A stretch of DNA of 64,000 nucleotides from Owenia fusiformis (Eukaryota > Annelida > Polychaeta > Sabellida > Oweniidae). Each line of letters opens with the position of its first letter. Position 1 is the stretch's first letter. The notes beneath the pieces were generated by a model. It did not search any database and was not told the DNA's origin. It worked only from the letters and a program-made list of their open reading frames with translations. Both the position numbers and the translations under genes were made by a program. The DNA is taken from contig CAIIXF020000006.1 of assembly GCA_903813345.2 (NCBI GenBank), forward strand, positions 25,427,936 through 25,491,935, in the 5' to 3' direction. Positions 1-11,009 of the stretch are shown here, in pieces.

Positions 1-1
1 A

Positions 2-898
2 AAGGACTTGCAAGTCGAACAAAATAACATGAGGGAACAAGTTGTGCACATAACAAAAGAATTGGGGGAGATAAAAATTCAAACTCAGCGACAAGCCACA
101 CCCATTGAACAAAGATCGACCGCCGTGGATCAAACATCAGCCGGGGAACAGAACTCCATCCCCGATACGGCAACAGGAACACATGACACGACAAACGTAT
201 TTAACGTCCCGATTCCAGAAAAAGTCATCAGAACCATAAAGAACGGTGAGTTTGTTCAAATGATTGACATTTTACCCGCCAATTTACTGCACGACCATCA
301 TGAAAATCCCGATCCGATATTGTCACTTGAAAATGGCCAACTGCGACAAAAACAAACCAGAAAAATCAAAATAATTGAAAATTTCTCCCAATGGCTGAGC
401 GCCTGGAATATTTTCGAGGCTATCATTGTACAAAATGCACCACACACCTATCCTGGATTATGTACATATCGAAATATAATCCAAGAAGCCGACGCCAAGT
501 TCAAGTGGAACGCCGTCAACGCCTCTGACGTCAAATATAGAAGCAAATTATCACAAACAAAAAGTCAACAATTTGGGAATATCGACACACAATTATACGT
601 GACAACGTTCGACTCGACAGCTGTGAAGCAGCACATCATCAAATGTTATCGCTGTGCAGGAGATCATAAGGTCTCCAATTGCCCGTTTCAAGCGGGGACC
701 ACGGTGGCAACGTCGTCGGCGCCGTCTACGACAACAACAACATACAGCAAGGATAAAGTTAAAAACGAAATCTGCAATAAATATCAACATGGAGAATGTA
801 AATATGGATCACAGTGCTTCAGAATTCACAAATGCCAAGGTTGTGGGGCAAGTGATATCCCAAAATACAAATGTAAAAAGTGCATTGGAGGAAATTAA
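2..898 (+). CDS. gag-like zinc-finger protein of DIRS-order element (5' partial)
   Basis: This is the nucleic-acid-binding ORF1 of the retrotransposon. The frame is open to the left edge, so the start is outside the window (first internal ATG at 29). The N-terminal part is polar and Gln-rich. A C-terminal zinc knuckle, CYRCAGDHKVSNC (about 644-682, CX2CX3HX4C), is one residue shorter than canonical retroviral-type knuckles. It is followed by a CCCH-like finger (C-x7-C-x5-C-x3-H, about 773-829) and a short CxxC-rich tail. The frame stops at 898 while the RT frame is already open, so the two overlap. The knuckle plus CCCH combination is what I see; an RNA- or DNA-packaging role is inferred from position. 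Confidence 0.7.
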   Translation, partial: KDLQVEQNNMREQVVHITKELGEIKIQTQRQATPIEQRSTAVDQTSAGEQNSIPDTATGTHDTTNVFNVPIPEKVIRTIKNGEFVQMIDILPANLLHDHHENPDPILSLENGQLRQKQTRKIKIIENFSQWLSAWNIFEAIIVQNAPHTYPGLCTYRNIIQEADAKFKWNAVNASDVKYRSKLSQTKSQQFGNIDTQLYVTTFDSTAVKQHIIKCYRCAGDHKVSNCPFQAGTTVATSSAPSTTTTTYSKDKVKNEICNKYQHGECKYGSQCFRIHKCQGCGASDIPKYKCKKCIGGN

Positions 899-2495
899 GC
901 CCTACAAACCATTGTGCCCAATAGCTTTAGCCCATGGCTTAAGAAATCACCCCGACAAAAATTTTGTTAATTATATTGTTGAAAATGCTACACATGGTGT
1001 TAAACTTGGGTACAATGGTCCAAGGGAATCCCGTATTCATGGAAACTGGAAATCAGCATTAGATAATAGTGAAGCCATACAACAAAATATCGATAAAGAA
1101 ATGTCCAAAGGAAGGAAAGTAGCATTCAGTTCTATACCGTGTGAAAAGTACGTCGGATCTCCGATGGGTGCATATGCAAAAAAGCACTCGAACCCTACAA
1201 AATATCGCATTATACACGACCTCTCATGGCCCCCAGGGAAATCCGTGAACGAATTTATTTCCAAAGAAGAATATGGATGCCATTACATAAGTATCGATAC
1301 TGCAATTAATTTAGTGAAACAATGTGGAAGATCAGCGCTAATGAGCAAGCTTGATTTAGCTGACGCGTTTAAATTTATTCCAGTACATAAATCTGATTGG
1401 GAACTCCTAGGAACAACGTGGGAAACACGAAATGACATCACGGGCGAGAACGTCACGACATATTACATTGACTTAGTTCTACCGTTTGGTGCACGCAGTT
1501 CGCCAAAATTATTTAGCGAATTTGCAGACGCCTTGGAATTTATAATGCGACAAAATGGTGCAACAGTATGTCCCCATTATTTAGATGATTACTTCACATG
1601 TGGACCTAGAAACAGTGACGTATGTAAGAATAATCTCGATATAATGGTACAGACATGTGCCGACGTTGGCTTCAGCATCAATCCGTCGAAACTTGTACAA
1701 CCGTGCACCTCCATAGAATTTCTTGGACTTATCATAGATTCGAACAAATTTGAAATCCAAATTCCGCAAGATAAGCTCCAAGACATCACAACAGATTTGA
1801 AAAAATGGCTCGTCAGGAAAAGAGCATCAAAGCGACAAATATTATCTCTAATAGGTAAACTGACGTTCATTTGCCGAGTCATATACGCAGGAAAAACGTT
1901 CTTGAGAAGGATTATTGATCTTTCAACAAAGTTAAAACACTTACATCACAAGATGAAAATCAGCAATTCGTTCAGATCGGACATATCTTGGTGGTTAAGC
2001 CACCTACCCTCATGGGGAGGAACTAGTTTATTTTTCGACGACGAATGGACGCCGAGTTCCAGGCTTCAATTGTTCACAGACGCTTGCGCTAATTCATATG
2101 GTGCATTCTTTAATGGCAAATTTACATATGGAATCTTCACGGACGAACACGCCAAACGTAGCATCGCATTTAAAGAACTTTTTGCAATAGTGACTGCAAT
2201 GGCGACATGGGAAAATGAACTTTCTCAGAAGAAAATAATCATACACTGCGATAATGAAGCAATTGTTCACGTTGTCAACAAAGGAGCATGTAGAGACAAA
2301 CATTTAATGGCGTTAGTGAGATCGCTATTTTATTACAATGCCATACATCAATGTACATGTCGCTCAATGTACATTAAAGGAACAGAAAATGGAATCGCTG
2401 ACAGTATCAGTAGATTAGACTTTGAGCGATTCGATAAACTGGTTAAAACAAAAACACAATTTACGCAACCACAAGAAATCAAACTATTTTATTGA
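789..2495 (+). CDS. reverse transcriptase-RNase H, DIRS/Ngaro type
   Basis: The polymerase protein of the element, about 568 residues from the ATG at 789. The frame is open further upstream inside gag, so a +1 frameshift fusion is also possible. RT motif A is visible as KLDLADAF, motif B as LPFGARSSPKLF, and the catalytic motif C as YLDDYF (1578-1595), followed by an LGLIID motif. RNase H follows: LFTDACANSYGAFF, a KELFAI helix, the IHCDNEAI strand and the ENGIADSISRLD box, which together supply the expected acidic residues. There are no internal stops, so the protein may be functional. No recombinase or methyltransferase domain follows in this frame; the stop at 2495 comes about 20 residues after RNase H. 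RT-RH is certain; DIRS order rather than another clade is my reading of motif spacing. Confidence 0.8.
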   Translation: MENVNMDHSASEFTNAKVVGQVISQNTNVKSALEEIKPYKPLCPIALAHGLRNHPDKNFVNYIVENATHGVKLGYNGPRESRIHGNWKSALDNSEAIQQNIDKEMSKGRKVAFSSIPCEKYVGSPMGAYAKKHSNPTKYRIIHDLSWPPGKSVNEFISKEEYGCHYISIDTAINLVKQCGRSALMSKLDLADAFKFIPVHKSDWELLGTTWETRNDITGENVTTYYIDLVLPFGARSSPKLFSEFADALEFIMRQNGATVCPHYLDDYFTCGPRNSDVCKNNLDIMVQTCADVGFSINPSKLVQPCTSIEFLGLIIDSNKFEIQIPQDKLQDITTDLKKWLVRKRASKRQILSLIGKLTFICRVIYAGKTFLRRIIDLSTKLKHLHHKMKISNSFRSDISWWLSHLPSWGGTSLFFDDEWTPSSRLQLFTDACANSYGAFFNGKFTYGIFTDEHAKRSIAFKELFAIVTAMATWENELSQKKIIIHCDNEAIVHVVNKGACRDKHLMALVRSLFYYNAIHQCTCRSMYIKGTENGIADSISRLDFERFDKLVKTKTQFTQPQEIKLFY

Positions 2496-3444
2496 TTAAA
2501 CGTATATTGAGTGTAAAGTAATTTGTATACACGTGGTCAGTTACTTTCATCAGCATATGTACACTTCAGAGATCTGATATTGTTTAATTACAAGTGTTTT
2601 ACTGTACATACGTTGTTTAATTTTGATTTTTAATGTATTAATTTGGTCAAATTCTGATTGCAGGATCTGAGCTTGAGAGACTGGTCAAGAAATCAGATTT
2701 ACTCATAAAAAATGGACTTCAAATGTCAACACAAAAAACATGCCATTTGTTACATTACGCATCAGTATTTATTTTAGTTCAAATTTTGATTATCTAGGTC
2801 AATGTTTTTTGGGATTCTAAACCTTTGATGAAATTGTTAGACAATATTTTTTTCTCATTTTACATTTTCAACTATTTTCTAAGATTTCAATCAATTATTC
2901 ACACAATATACCCAATTTAAAAGCAATATACCTTTTTTAGTACAAAGATACAAAATATTGAAAATAATACAAATGAAAAAAGACCATGTATTTTTGTAAT
3001 TACCGTGGGTTTATGTGTTGATATGAGAAAAAATGTAAAAGTGTAATAATATGAAGGCATTAATAATGCTAAAGACTTCAATCAATGTGCTAATTAAGAC
3101 CAACCATCTACTCCGCAAACAGAAGGACAGGATTGAGGCCATAAATTTTGAAAACAAACTGAAGTTAGAAGATTGTTTTTTAAAGGACAGATTTATTAAC
3201 ATTATTTTAGAATCTTATTTGAAATTCTTTTATTTTTCTCCTTTAAGAGATAGTGTGACACATAATATTATTTTGTACAAAATCTTAATCAAGACATTTC
3301 AAGTATTCAATAATTTAATTTTTCCAACAATGCTAGCCTATAATGCCACTGGTGCTAGGCAGCAGTACCATACTTGTACTGTATATTCTTCAATAATGAC
3401 ATAAATAAATGAATAAATAAAAAAAAATGAAGACAGAGTAACAG
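2496..3444. other. gene-free AT-rich stretch
   Basis: No recognisable gene. A 117-codon open stretch at 3051-3404 shows no known motif and matches AT-rich chance. The element's 3' terminus should lie here, but no repeat marks it. Confidence 0.5.
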
Positions 3445-3890
3445 AGAAAGTAATATAGTACTATAGCACTTTAATCATAATACTACAAACACAACACAAC
3501 AATCATGATACTATAAACATGGCACTTTAATCATAATACTACAAATATGATACTACAATCATGACACCTCAAACATGACACTATACTTGATATAATAAAC
3601 ATGGCACTTTATTCATAACACTACAAACATGACACTACAATCATTACACTGCAAACCTGACACTACAATACTGAAACTATAAACATGGCACTTCAATTAT
3701 AACACTACAAACATGACACTACAATCCTGACAATGCAAACTTGACACTACAATAGTAATACTATAAACATGGCACTTCAATTATAACACTACAAACATGA
3801 CACTACAATCCTGATACTGCAAACTTTACACTACAATACTGATACTATAAACATGGCACTTCGATCATAACACTACAATCACAGTTAGAG
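3445..3890. repeat. minisatellite, ~83-bp unit, about 5 copies
   Basis: The phrase ACATGGCACTT recurs near 3517, 3599, 3682, 3766 and 3851, giving a period of 82-85 bp. Each unit is built of smaller ACACTACAA-CATGAC phrases of about 14-16 bp. Confidence 0.9.
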
Positions 3891-4101
3891 GACTACAAAA
3901 AACTTAAATATCTATAAAAATGCCTCGAACAATCAACAATGTAGAAATTATTAAAAAATGGTAATCATGGTTGTTTTATCCTACCACCCCTATGAAATTT
4001 TAAATACATGTAATTGGTTTTGATATTAATTTGGAGAATGCCTTTTTTCAGAAAAATTTAAATAAACCAATATCCTGTTAAATTGGCCTGTTCTTTGAAA
4101 T

Positions 4102-4938
4102 AACTAGAAAAACAGCAACTCCACGGAGTAGCAAATCCCACCGAACAAAACATATTATGCTTATTATAGCTAGTGTAAATGTTGAAATGTTTGTGCACTT
4201 TGTGATAGAAGCATGAAATTTGGCACAAAGTTAGTTTATACCATTGTGAACTAGGCATCATCATATAAAATTTGAACCAAATCCGTTCACTGGTATATGA
4301 GTTATCAAAGATTACGTTTTTTACGAAAATTGGCCGCCATCTTGAAATTCAGCCGCCATCTTGAAAATTATTTCTTGAACAGAGCTACTGTGTCCCTAGG
4401 CATAATCATATAGAATTAAATCTGTTCACTGGTATTTGAGTTATCAAAGATTACGTTTTTTACAAAAAATTGCCGCCATTTTGAAATTAAGCGACCATCT
4501 TGAAATATTTTTGTCGAACATAGCTACTATGTCCCTAAGCATCATCATATAAAATTTGAACCAAATCCGTTCACTGGTATTTGAGTTATCAAAGATTACA
4601 TATTTTTACGAAAAATCTTGAAAATCTCTTTTTGTGCGAAACTCCTTTGTCCCTAGGCATCAGCATATAAAATTTGAACCAAATCCGTCAACTTGTATTT
4701 GAGTTATCAACGATTACATTTTTTACGAAAAATGGTGGCCATTTTGAATTGAGCGGCCATATTGAAAATTCCCTCTCGGGCAGAGGTCCTTCACTCATAA
4801 GGCATAAGCCTATAAAATTTGAACCAAATCCGTCAACCGGTATTGGAGTTATCACCCGGACACACGGACGAACAGACGGACGGACGAACCGACGGACGGC
4901 TTCTCTATATCCCCCTCGAACTTCGTTCGGTGGGATAA
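4102..4938. mobile_element. AACTAG-type foldback element, copy 1
   Basis: It starts with AACTAGAAA followed by ATCCCACCGAAC (4135-4146) and ends with the exact reverse complement GTTCGGTGGGAT (4925-4936). Inside are about five degenerate tandem units of 110-150 bp, each holding 'AAATTTGAACCAAATCC', 'GAGTTATCAA' and 'GCCGCCATCTTGAA' phrases (4255-4850), then a short GGAC-rich tract (about 4855-4900). No coding potential. Related copies lie at 32462-33316 and 62612-62996. Confidence 0.75.
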
Positions 4939-5264
4939 CAATCAACATCTTTGAGAGTTGGAATCTGACAGTTGGTATATACATAAATAAAATTTAAAAA
5001 AAAACCTTTAATATTCAATGGAGAAGAGCCATTGGTACCTAAGAACAACATCCAGGTATGTGTATAAGCTGCAGCCCGGGGCACGGATTCTCCGCTAAAA
5101 GACTTTAGATTGATTGGTTGATTTTATATTGCAAGTAATTTTGTATTGATAGCAATATTTATTTTGTCTCATACTGTACATAAAGGAAAAATTCAAGATA
5201 TCTAGCAACTTTCCCCGAAAATTAGTTCTAATTAATTTCAGGGTATCCTTATGCAATTACTTAC

Positions 5265-5345
5265 CATGCTCTGGGCCAGGTTCAGGGCAAATGAGTTCAC
5301 CCACAGGAGGGTCAAGTAGTCAACAATCACCTTCATTGGGTTCAC
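5265..5345 (-). CDS. candidate exon, UHRF1BP1/BLTP3-like lipid-transfer protein
   Basis: On the minus strand an 81-bp block is open in one frame (27 codons), preceded by a TTTGTGCAG acceptor and followed by a GTAAGT donor, phase 0 at both ends. The peptide centres on VDYLTLLWVNSFALNLAQSM. The pattern V-D-x(4)-LW-x-N-x-F-x-L-x-L-x-QS resembles a conserved stretch in the UHRF1BP1/UHRF1BP1L (BLTP3, SHIP164) bridge-like lipid transfer proteins, which move lipid between membranes. The splice signals and open frame are seen directly; the family assignment comes from memory of that motif and is tentative. No neighbouring exon of the same protein was recognised, so introns must be long. Other RBG/VPS13-like proteins are alternatives. 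Confidence 0.45.
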
Positions 5346-5588
5346 CTGCACAAATATATTTGCATGGGGCACTGAAAAACACAAAAAATAAACACAAATG
5401 AAAAAATGCTTTTATATACTGCTATGTAAGTGTCATTTATGCCAAGCATGGGGCAGGTACTAAAAATTTACTGAAAAATAATATTCAGACCACTTTTTTT
5501 TACTAAAACTGTAAAAATAATGTATATCATATATAATATACATGCACTTATTTCGACATTATATCCTTAGAATCTTAAAAGACAAAAG

Positions 5589-5733
5589 GCAGTATGGCAA
5601 GTGATTTTAGAGTGTCACACTTTTCACCATAAATACAGTGGTTTTTATTAAAACAATATGTTTTCTTTCAAGTGAAGTACCCATTTTACTCATGGTGAAA
5701 GATATGACCGTCTAAAATCACTTGCCATACTGC
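5589..5733. mobile_element. foldback MITE, 145 bp
   Basis: Terminal inverted repeats of 23 bp beginning GCAGTATGGCAAGTGATTTT match perfectly at both ends. The homology continues imperfectly inward (CACTTTTCACCAT versus ATGGTGAAAG), so the whole element folds into a hairpin. Confidence 0.85.
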
Positions 5734-7721
5734 ACATGGTCTTTTGCCATGCCAATTAAAATCTGCATTGCTATTTTCAGATGCTGGCAATACCCATCTT
5801 GATCCATAAATCTTGATCCATCAAGGTATTACACATGACTGAAGGAATACACCGGTTTAACAGTATGGTCAATACCACTGTTTAAACTTTATCTTTACCA
5901 ATGAAATGTTGCACTTTGAACAAGCCCCTCTAGAATACAAAGACCAATGTTGATTAATTACATGTGTGATGAATAACGTAATTGCTGTTATAATATTTAA
6001 CCATTTACATTAATATCTTTAATCACCCAAAAGTGAAGTAGAGTGATATAATAACATCAAAGAGTCATAAGCCAGAACTTGACAACTCCAAGCAAACACT
6101 AAGATAGCCATATAACCTCTTTGAAACATAACTTAGTTTAGCAATGAGGGGTCCTGCCATAATTTTGTGTCCCTCAAATGATTCAAGACCCAAAAATAAA
6201 GGATTGAAAACTTCCATTTAAGCTCAACAGGTTCTGCCTATCGCATTTCATTACTTTTAGGTAGACCTTAAAAAGGGTTTGTCACTTTATGACATCTTAT
6301 TCAACAATCTTTTAAAACAATAAAAAGTGATCAGCATTAGATCAGACATTTTAAAAATAGCATCATTTCAAAAATTCATCCAGTTTAAAGTTTTATCAAT
6401 TCATGCCCGGGAATTCATGGTAAAGCTATTTTAAAATCAAATACACATGTAAAGAACATTAAATCAGCTAGCAATTTATAACATTAATGAGAGAGTTTGT
6501 AAACTCCAGGCAATTAAGGTCATAAAACAAAAAAGTAAAGAACCTGTAGCTGCACTTATTGGATTTACGTTACATTTGCCTGAGACATAAGTTTTCCCAG
6601 AGTTTCAAGTCCCTCTTATAAATGAATCTATTAATATCTAATCTTAAAACTAATCTATGATTAAATGATGTAATATAGCATAGATGGTAAAGGTGATATT
6701 TGTATTGAACAATGTCAATAGTATAACATATCATGCTTGACCCCCAGGCCCATTACCAGGGGGTTCGGGCTGACCAAAAACAGTCTTCATGTGATGCACC
6801 CTGGAGTATTGGAGTATTGGCATGGTCCCTACATTAGCAATCTAAGTTGTAGTAATTGCTCACTGGACCTTAGCTTATCTCCATATGAAGGGCCCTAATG
6901 GAATACAGCATAGCAACATCTTAGTTGAACATTTAATTAATGGTCTTTATTTAGATAAGACGGCACATATCTCACACAAGATATTTCTTCACTGTAAGAC
7001 CTTATCACTGATTAATACTTTCGTGTTCTACCCCACTTGTAATTTTTTCATTTGTCTCGATAATCTTAAGAAAATGTCATATTTTTCTTGCATTCAAACA
7101 CATTTGTATGAGAATTAGATCTGGGGATGACTTTGAATGGTAATTGGAATTGATTTGTGATACCATATCACATCATGATGCTTATCAAGCCATATATCAA
7201 GGATTTAAAGTGTAGTAGAAATGCCAACGAGAATCAACTAGAGCTGCAATTCATGTAATAAAGGGTACCTAATAAAGTACTTTAAGAATTGTTACTATGG
7301 ACGGTTCCATGTACACATACGAGGGAAACCAAGAGAAATGGAAATAAACTTTTAACTAACTCTCATAATTTGACAATTTGTGAAGGAGGCCGGTTCAAAC
7401 TATTGGTGAAAAAGTAGCAAGAGGAAAGGCTGTATTTACGAATAAATCATCAATTTCTATCACAAAGAAGTAAAAAGTTATAATAGCATAAGAAGAGGTT
7501 TGTGGTCCAGCCTATTCAGATGACACAGTACCATGTTAACATTGCAAAGGCAACAGTCTTTGAAGAACAACTCTCTGCAGAACAGGCTTTCAATTTAGGA
7601 TCAAATGAAACAATGTGAAAAGAAACATTCAGAATCTCACAGTTTTTTCTTTCAGCACAAACTTTTAGAAAAATTTATTTTGAGTATGTTATGGAAACCA
7701 TCTGGGTCTTTATCAACTCAC
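5734..7721. other. gene-free stretch with one dispersed repeat
   Basis: A segment at about 5797-5870 (CTTGATCCATCAAGGTATT, then ACACCGGTTTAACAG) recurs at 59679-59735. Otherwise AT-rich with no supported gene. Confidence 0.5.
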
Positions 7722-7840
7722 ATCTGAACTAAAACCTGTGCTATTGTAGCAGCGGACTCAGTAAAAGTACAATATACAAAGTCGGGTGTTTCACAACTAT
7801 CAACAAGGTCAGATAACATAAAGAGGATGATGTAACATAT
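7722..7840 (-). CDS. candidate exon, unidentified protein
   Basis: Minus-strand block of 119 bp, open in the frame that starts at its first base (about 39 codons). It lies between a CTATCTTAAG acceptor and a strong GTGAGT donor. The peptide contains LSDLVDSCETPDFVYCTFTE and reads like coding rather than AT-rich noise. It may instead end at a TGA directly after the donor position (7718-7720). I do not recognise the protein. It precedes the start of the GPCR gene at 8074, on the other strand. Confidence 0.35.
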
Positions 7841-8073
7841 CTTAAGATAGTTAAAGATCTTGTTATGTATATTATGATTGAAGAAGTAATTGACACAGGG
7901 ACTAGTATTACTGCAAACATCCAGTAACAATAACAAAGAACTTTAGAAAGAAGGGAAATACTGACAATTGACGAATGAAAAGAAGATATATCTAGGAAAC
8001 GAAGAAATATATTCTATGGTGACAAAAAGAGCAGATTGTCTACACCTGACTATACAGTAGAACATCAAATAAA

Positions 8074-9198
8074 ATGGATTCTAATTTGACGACTTTACTT
8101 CCATCGGTATCTTCTGAAACTCCATCATGGACTTTTCCCCGTGAGTCAGCAATTGTTGCTGGTACAATATCCAGCATTATGGCTATTTTAGGCACCATCG
8201 GGAACTCTTTGACGATTGCAGCAGTGTTTAAATCAAAACGTAAAATTGCAGCCACTGGTGCATTCATCCTTAATGTGGCCATAGGCGATCTGGCTTACTG
8301 TTGTTTCTGTCTCCCCTTCACTGCGGTCTATCATTTCCACGGATTCATCCTAGGCACCATGTTCTGCAAAATGTTCAGCTATATCAAATTCACGATACTT
8401 GGGGCAGAAATCTTTGGTATTGCTTTGATGGCTCTAAATAGGTTTTTTTTTATTGTGAGACATGAGACGTATGTTGTGATGTACACACCAAGGGGAACAA
8501 CATTGATGATATCAGTCTCGTGGTTATTCTACGCTATATTGAACCTCTTTCCTTTGTCAGGAGTATGGGGACGTTTTGGATGGGAAAACAGGGTAAATGC
8601 ATGCTCCCTCATACGTAATGATTCGTCAGGATTTAATATATTCCTGATGCTGTTTAGCTTCATTGTGCCCTGCATCACAATGATTGTCTGTTATCTCTGG
8701 ATTTACGCAACTGTACATACAACAAATAACAAGCTCCGGAAGCACAGTACGGATCTTTCACTTTTGTCCTCTCACTTAAGGAAACGTCGCGATGAGGTTA
8801 AAGTGACAAAAATGATGGCTGTTATATTTATATTATTTCTGGTGTGTTATGCTCCATATATTATGACAACAGCTTTTGACCGCGAAGTGACGATCCCAAA
8901 GTTACATGTCGCAGTAATGTTAATAGGGAGCTCTAACTATTGTATCAATCCTCTAGTGTACTGGCTGATGAACCGACCACTAAGAATTGCCTATAACAGC
9001 TTATTTCCCTGCACACGTAATCGAACAAGAATTAAGATCCTGCAAGCCGCACCAAGCAGGTCACAGGCTAATGAGGACATTCCTGATATCAGCGTATATA
9101 ACATACAACAAAGGCCTAAAGCACTCGAAGCAAGAAAAGAATTCACAAATAAGTCAATGCTGGCCTTAGCCAAACAGCCCTCTGGTGATTGTAGATAA
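8074..9198 (+). CDS. class A GPCR, moody/tre1/melatonin-receptor-like (GPCR A)
   Basis: Intronless seven-transmembrane receptor of 374 residues acting at the plasma membrane through G proteins; the ligand is unknown. The N terminus has an NLT glycosylation site. Visible landmarks: N44 in TM1 (GN), D72 in TM2, C98 at the top of TM3, LNRF at 121-124 where DRY should be, WGRFG at 165-169 after TM4, the paired ECL2 cysteine C177, P199 in TM5, CYAP at 258-261 in TM6, and a proper NPLVY at 292-296 in TM7. ICL3 is short and basic. This is the least eroded receptor of the cluster in TM7. The start ATG follows AAA and precedes TM1 by about 25 residues, the usual spacing. A possible polyadenylation signal AATAAA lies at 9603-9608. 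Class A is certain; the subfamily rests on the W-G-x-F and C-S-L signature and could be a related orphan group. Confidence 0.85.
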   Translation: MDSNLTTLLPSVSSETPSWTFPRESAIVAGTISSIMAILGTIGNSLTIAAVFKSKRKIAATGAFILNVAIGDLAYCCFCLPFTAVYHFHGFILGTMFCKMFSYIKFTILGAEIFGIALMALNRFFFIVRHETYVVMYTPRGTTLMISVSWLFYAILNLFPLSGVWGRFGWENRVNACSLIRNDSSGFNIFLMLFSFIVPCITMIVCYLWIYATVHTTNNKLRKHSTDLSLLSSHLRKRRDEVKVTKMMAVIFILFLVCYAPYIMTTAFDREVTIPKLHVAVMLIGSSNYCINPLVYWLMNRPLRIAYNSLFPCTRNRTRIKILQAAPSRSQANEDIPDISVYNIQQRPKALEARKEFTNKSMLALAKQPSGDCR

Positions 9199-9720
9199 TT
9201 TTTAGTTTTAATACTTAAGGAGAATCTTAACAATCTCAAATGTAATTTTCATGATATTTTATGAGTTTGAAAGTGAAATCTTTTAGATATTGATATGTGG
9301 CATTATGATTGTTAACTGGATAGTTACCAGTTTCACCATCATTGGCTACTAGGGTCAGAAAACAGGCAACTAAACTTAAATAATTAATAGATTTTGGATC
9401 AGTTCTTAATGGCATTTCTTGATGTAATTTAGTCTGTCAATTTCAAATATGATATGACTTTGACAAAATTTTGAACATTTCATGATTATAAAGATTATTT
9501 TTACTGAATTTAGTCTGTGAAATATCTTGTATTGTAATGGTTTTACTAATGACGATCGATTTTATTTGTTTTTCTTGCATTGTAAATATTCTTGAATATA
9601 ACAATAAAACAATAGGCCGAAATAAAATTGTGAATAGCTATAATTTTTTGTCTATATTTTATGTTTTGTGAATAGAACCAGACTTGAGCAATTTCAACAT
9701 TAATTGGAATTGTTGAAGGA

Positions 9721-9872
9721 TTAAGCCCAAGACTCAATGCAATGTTTGCTGAGTCATACCGTGAAGGTGTTGTTTCCAAACCTTTGCATGTCCACGCAGC
9801 GGGAATGCAAAGTTTAGGAAACAACACCTGAGTGGAATGAAGCAGCTACAATGCATTGAGTCTTGGGCTTAA
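9721..9872. mobile_element. TTAA-flanked foldback MITE, 152 bp
   Basis: Both ends carry TTAA followed by a 17-bp perfect inverted repeat starting GCCCAAGACTCAATGCA. An inner inverted pair (GGTGTTGTTTCC and GGAAACAACACC) extends the hairpin. TTAA target duplication is typical of piggyBac-type transposition. Confidence 0.85.
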
Positions 9873-9947
9873 ATTCTTTTCACACATTGCAATTATTCTG
9901 TAAAGTCATCTAAAAGGAACTAAATCACTAAAAGAACATACAGGGTG

Positions 9948-11009
9948 TTCCAAAAGTAACAGGACTAGTGCTGGCATTTTGTCAATTTTGCACTGAGTGT
10001 CTTCATATTTTCACAAATTGTACTTTGAAGTATTGCGACTAAAATTGTAAAGTTTCAGAAAACATGATGAAATACAGTTAGAGTTATGGTTATTATAGTA
10101 ACATGACATCCCAATACCCGGGGCAACTTTTTTCCTGAAAATATGATATCTAACATTTTAATATAACTGAAGAAAGTATCTAACTCACCTAATATAATAC
10201 AACATTTCTTGTTTATTTTATTAGTTCCTTTGTTGTAAAGATGTTGCTATACAACTCAGATTCAAGTATAATTTCATAATGATAATAATATTTATTCAAT
10301 TTCCTGGAATATCACTATGTATAACAGTCTGAACAATTCCCGGTTGAGTTTTTGAAAATACCCAATTTGAAGCCAGTCATCTACCTTGATAGTGCGCCTG
10401 CCTGCAGGTCACCATTAAAGACCATGCAGCTATAGAGGAGCTAGGTCTTGAGGTCTAAAACCATGTACGATACTCTTCTGATCATGCAATGTCTAATTTT
10501 TATTTTTACTTATGTTGAGAACGGAATGCTAATCAGTGCTGTAAGACCTTTAAAGATGAGAATGACCTTCTCCAAATTGTCCAATCGACCCTGCGTGCCA
10601 TGTCCTCAAATGGGTTCACTCATGTGTTTGGGTCATGGATACAGAGTACTACTCTTGTACTGACCAAAGAGGAGCCTATTTTTCAAAGTAGAGGATACAT
10701 AGGAATATCAAATGATGTAAAACAAATGTAATTCCCACCTGTTGTTGCATTTCAACTTTGATATGGCATGTAGAAAATGATATGGGATGTACAAAATGCT
10801 TAATGTCTCTGCAACTTTTTGCATGGAATGTTGCCCCGGGTATTGCGATGTCATGTTACTATAGCAACCATAACTCTACCCGAGTTTCATATATTTTGTT
10901 GAAACTTTCCAGTCTTAGTGATGGTACATGAAAGTACATTATGTAAAATTTTGAAGACGACTGGTGCATATTTATTAAAATGCCAGCACCAGTCCAGTTA
11001 CTTTTGGAA
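9948..11009. mobile_element. DNA transposon remnant with ~180-bp terminal inverted repeats
   Basis: The left arm (9948-10127) and right arm (10830-11009) are reverse complements with moderate divergence. The outer ends TTCCAAAAGTAAC and GTTACTTTTGGAA match exactly, and the inner ends around CCCGGGGCAAC match with one change. The interior of about 700 bp has an open stretch on + (10519-10731, 70 codons, no ATG in context, TAA stop). It may be the decayed tail of a transposase; no DDE motif can be recognised. Confidence 0.75.

Larger units (their letters stand above)
1..2495 (+). mobile_element. DIRS-order retrotransposon, 5' end outside window
   Basis: A gag-like frame is followed in the +1 frame by a reverse transcriptase-RNase H frame, both open. 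The left end lies before the window. No tyrosine recombinase frame follows the RT, and I found no copy of a terminal repeat, so the element is either 3' truncated or of a type with another layout. RT and RNase H motifs resemble DIRS/Ngaro-type enzymes more than LTR retrotransposons; no aspartic protease or DDE integrase is visible. It is clearly different in sequence from the element at 48781-54172. Confidence 0.75.

Noticed and set aside
3051-3404. 117-codon plus-strand frame after the first retrotransposon
   Set aside because: No tyrosine recombinase or other motif; composition fits AT-rich chance.
10448-10663. 71-codon frame inside the 1.06-kb TIR element
   Set aside because: No transposase motif; another frame (10519-10731) is equally open, so neither can be called.
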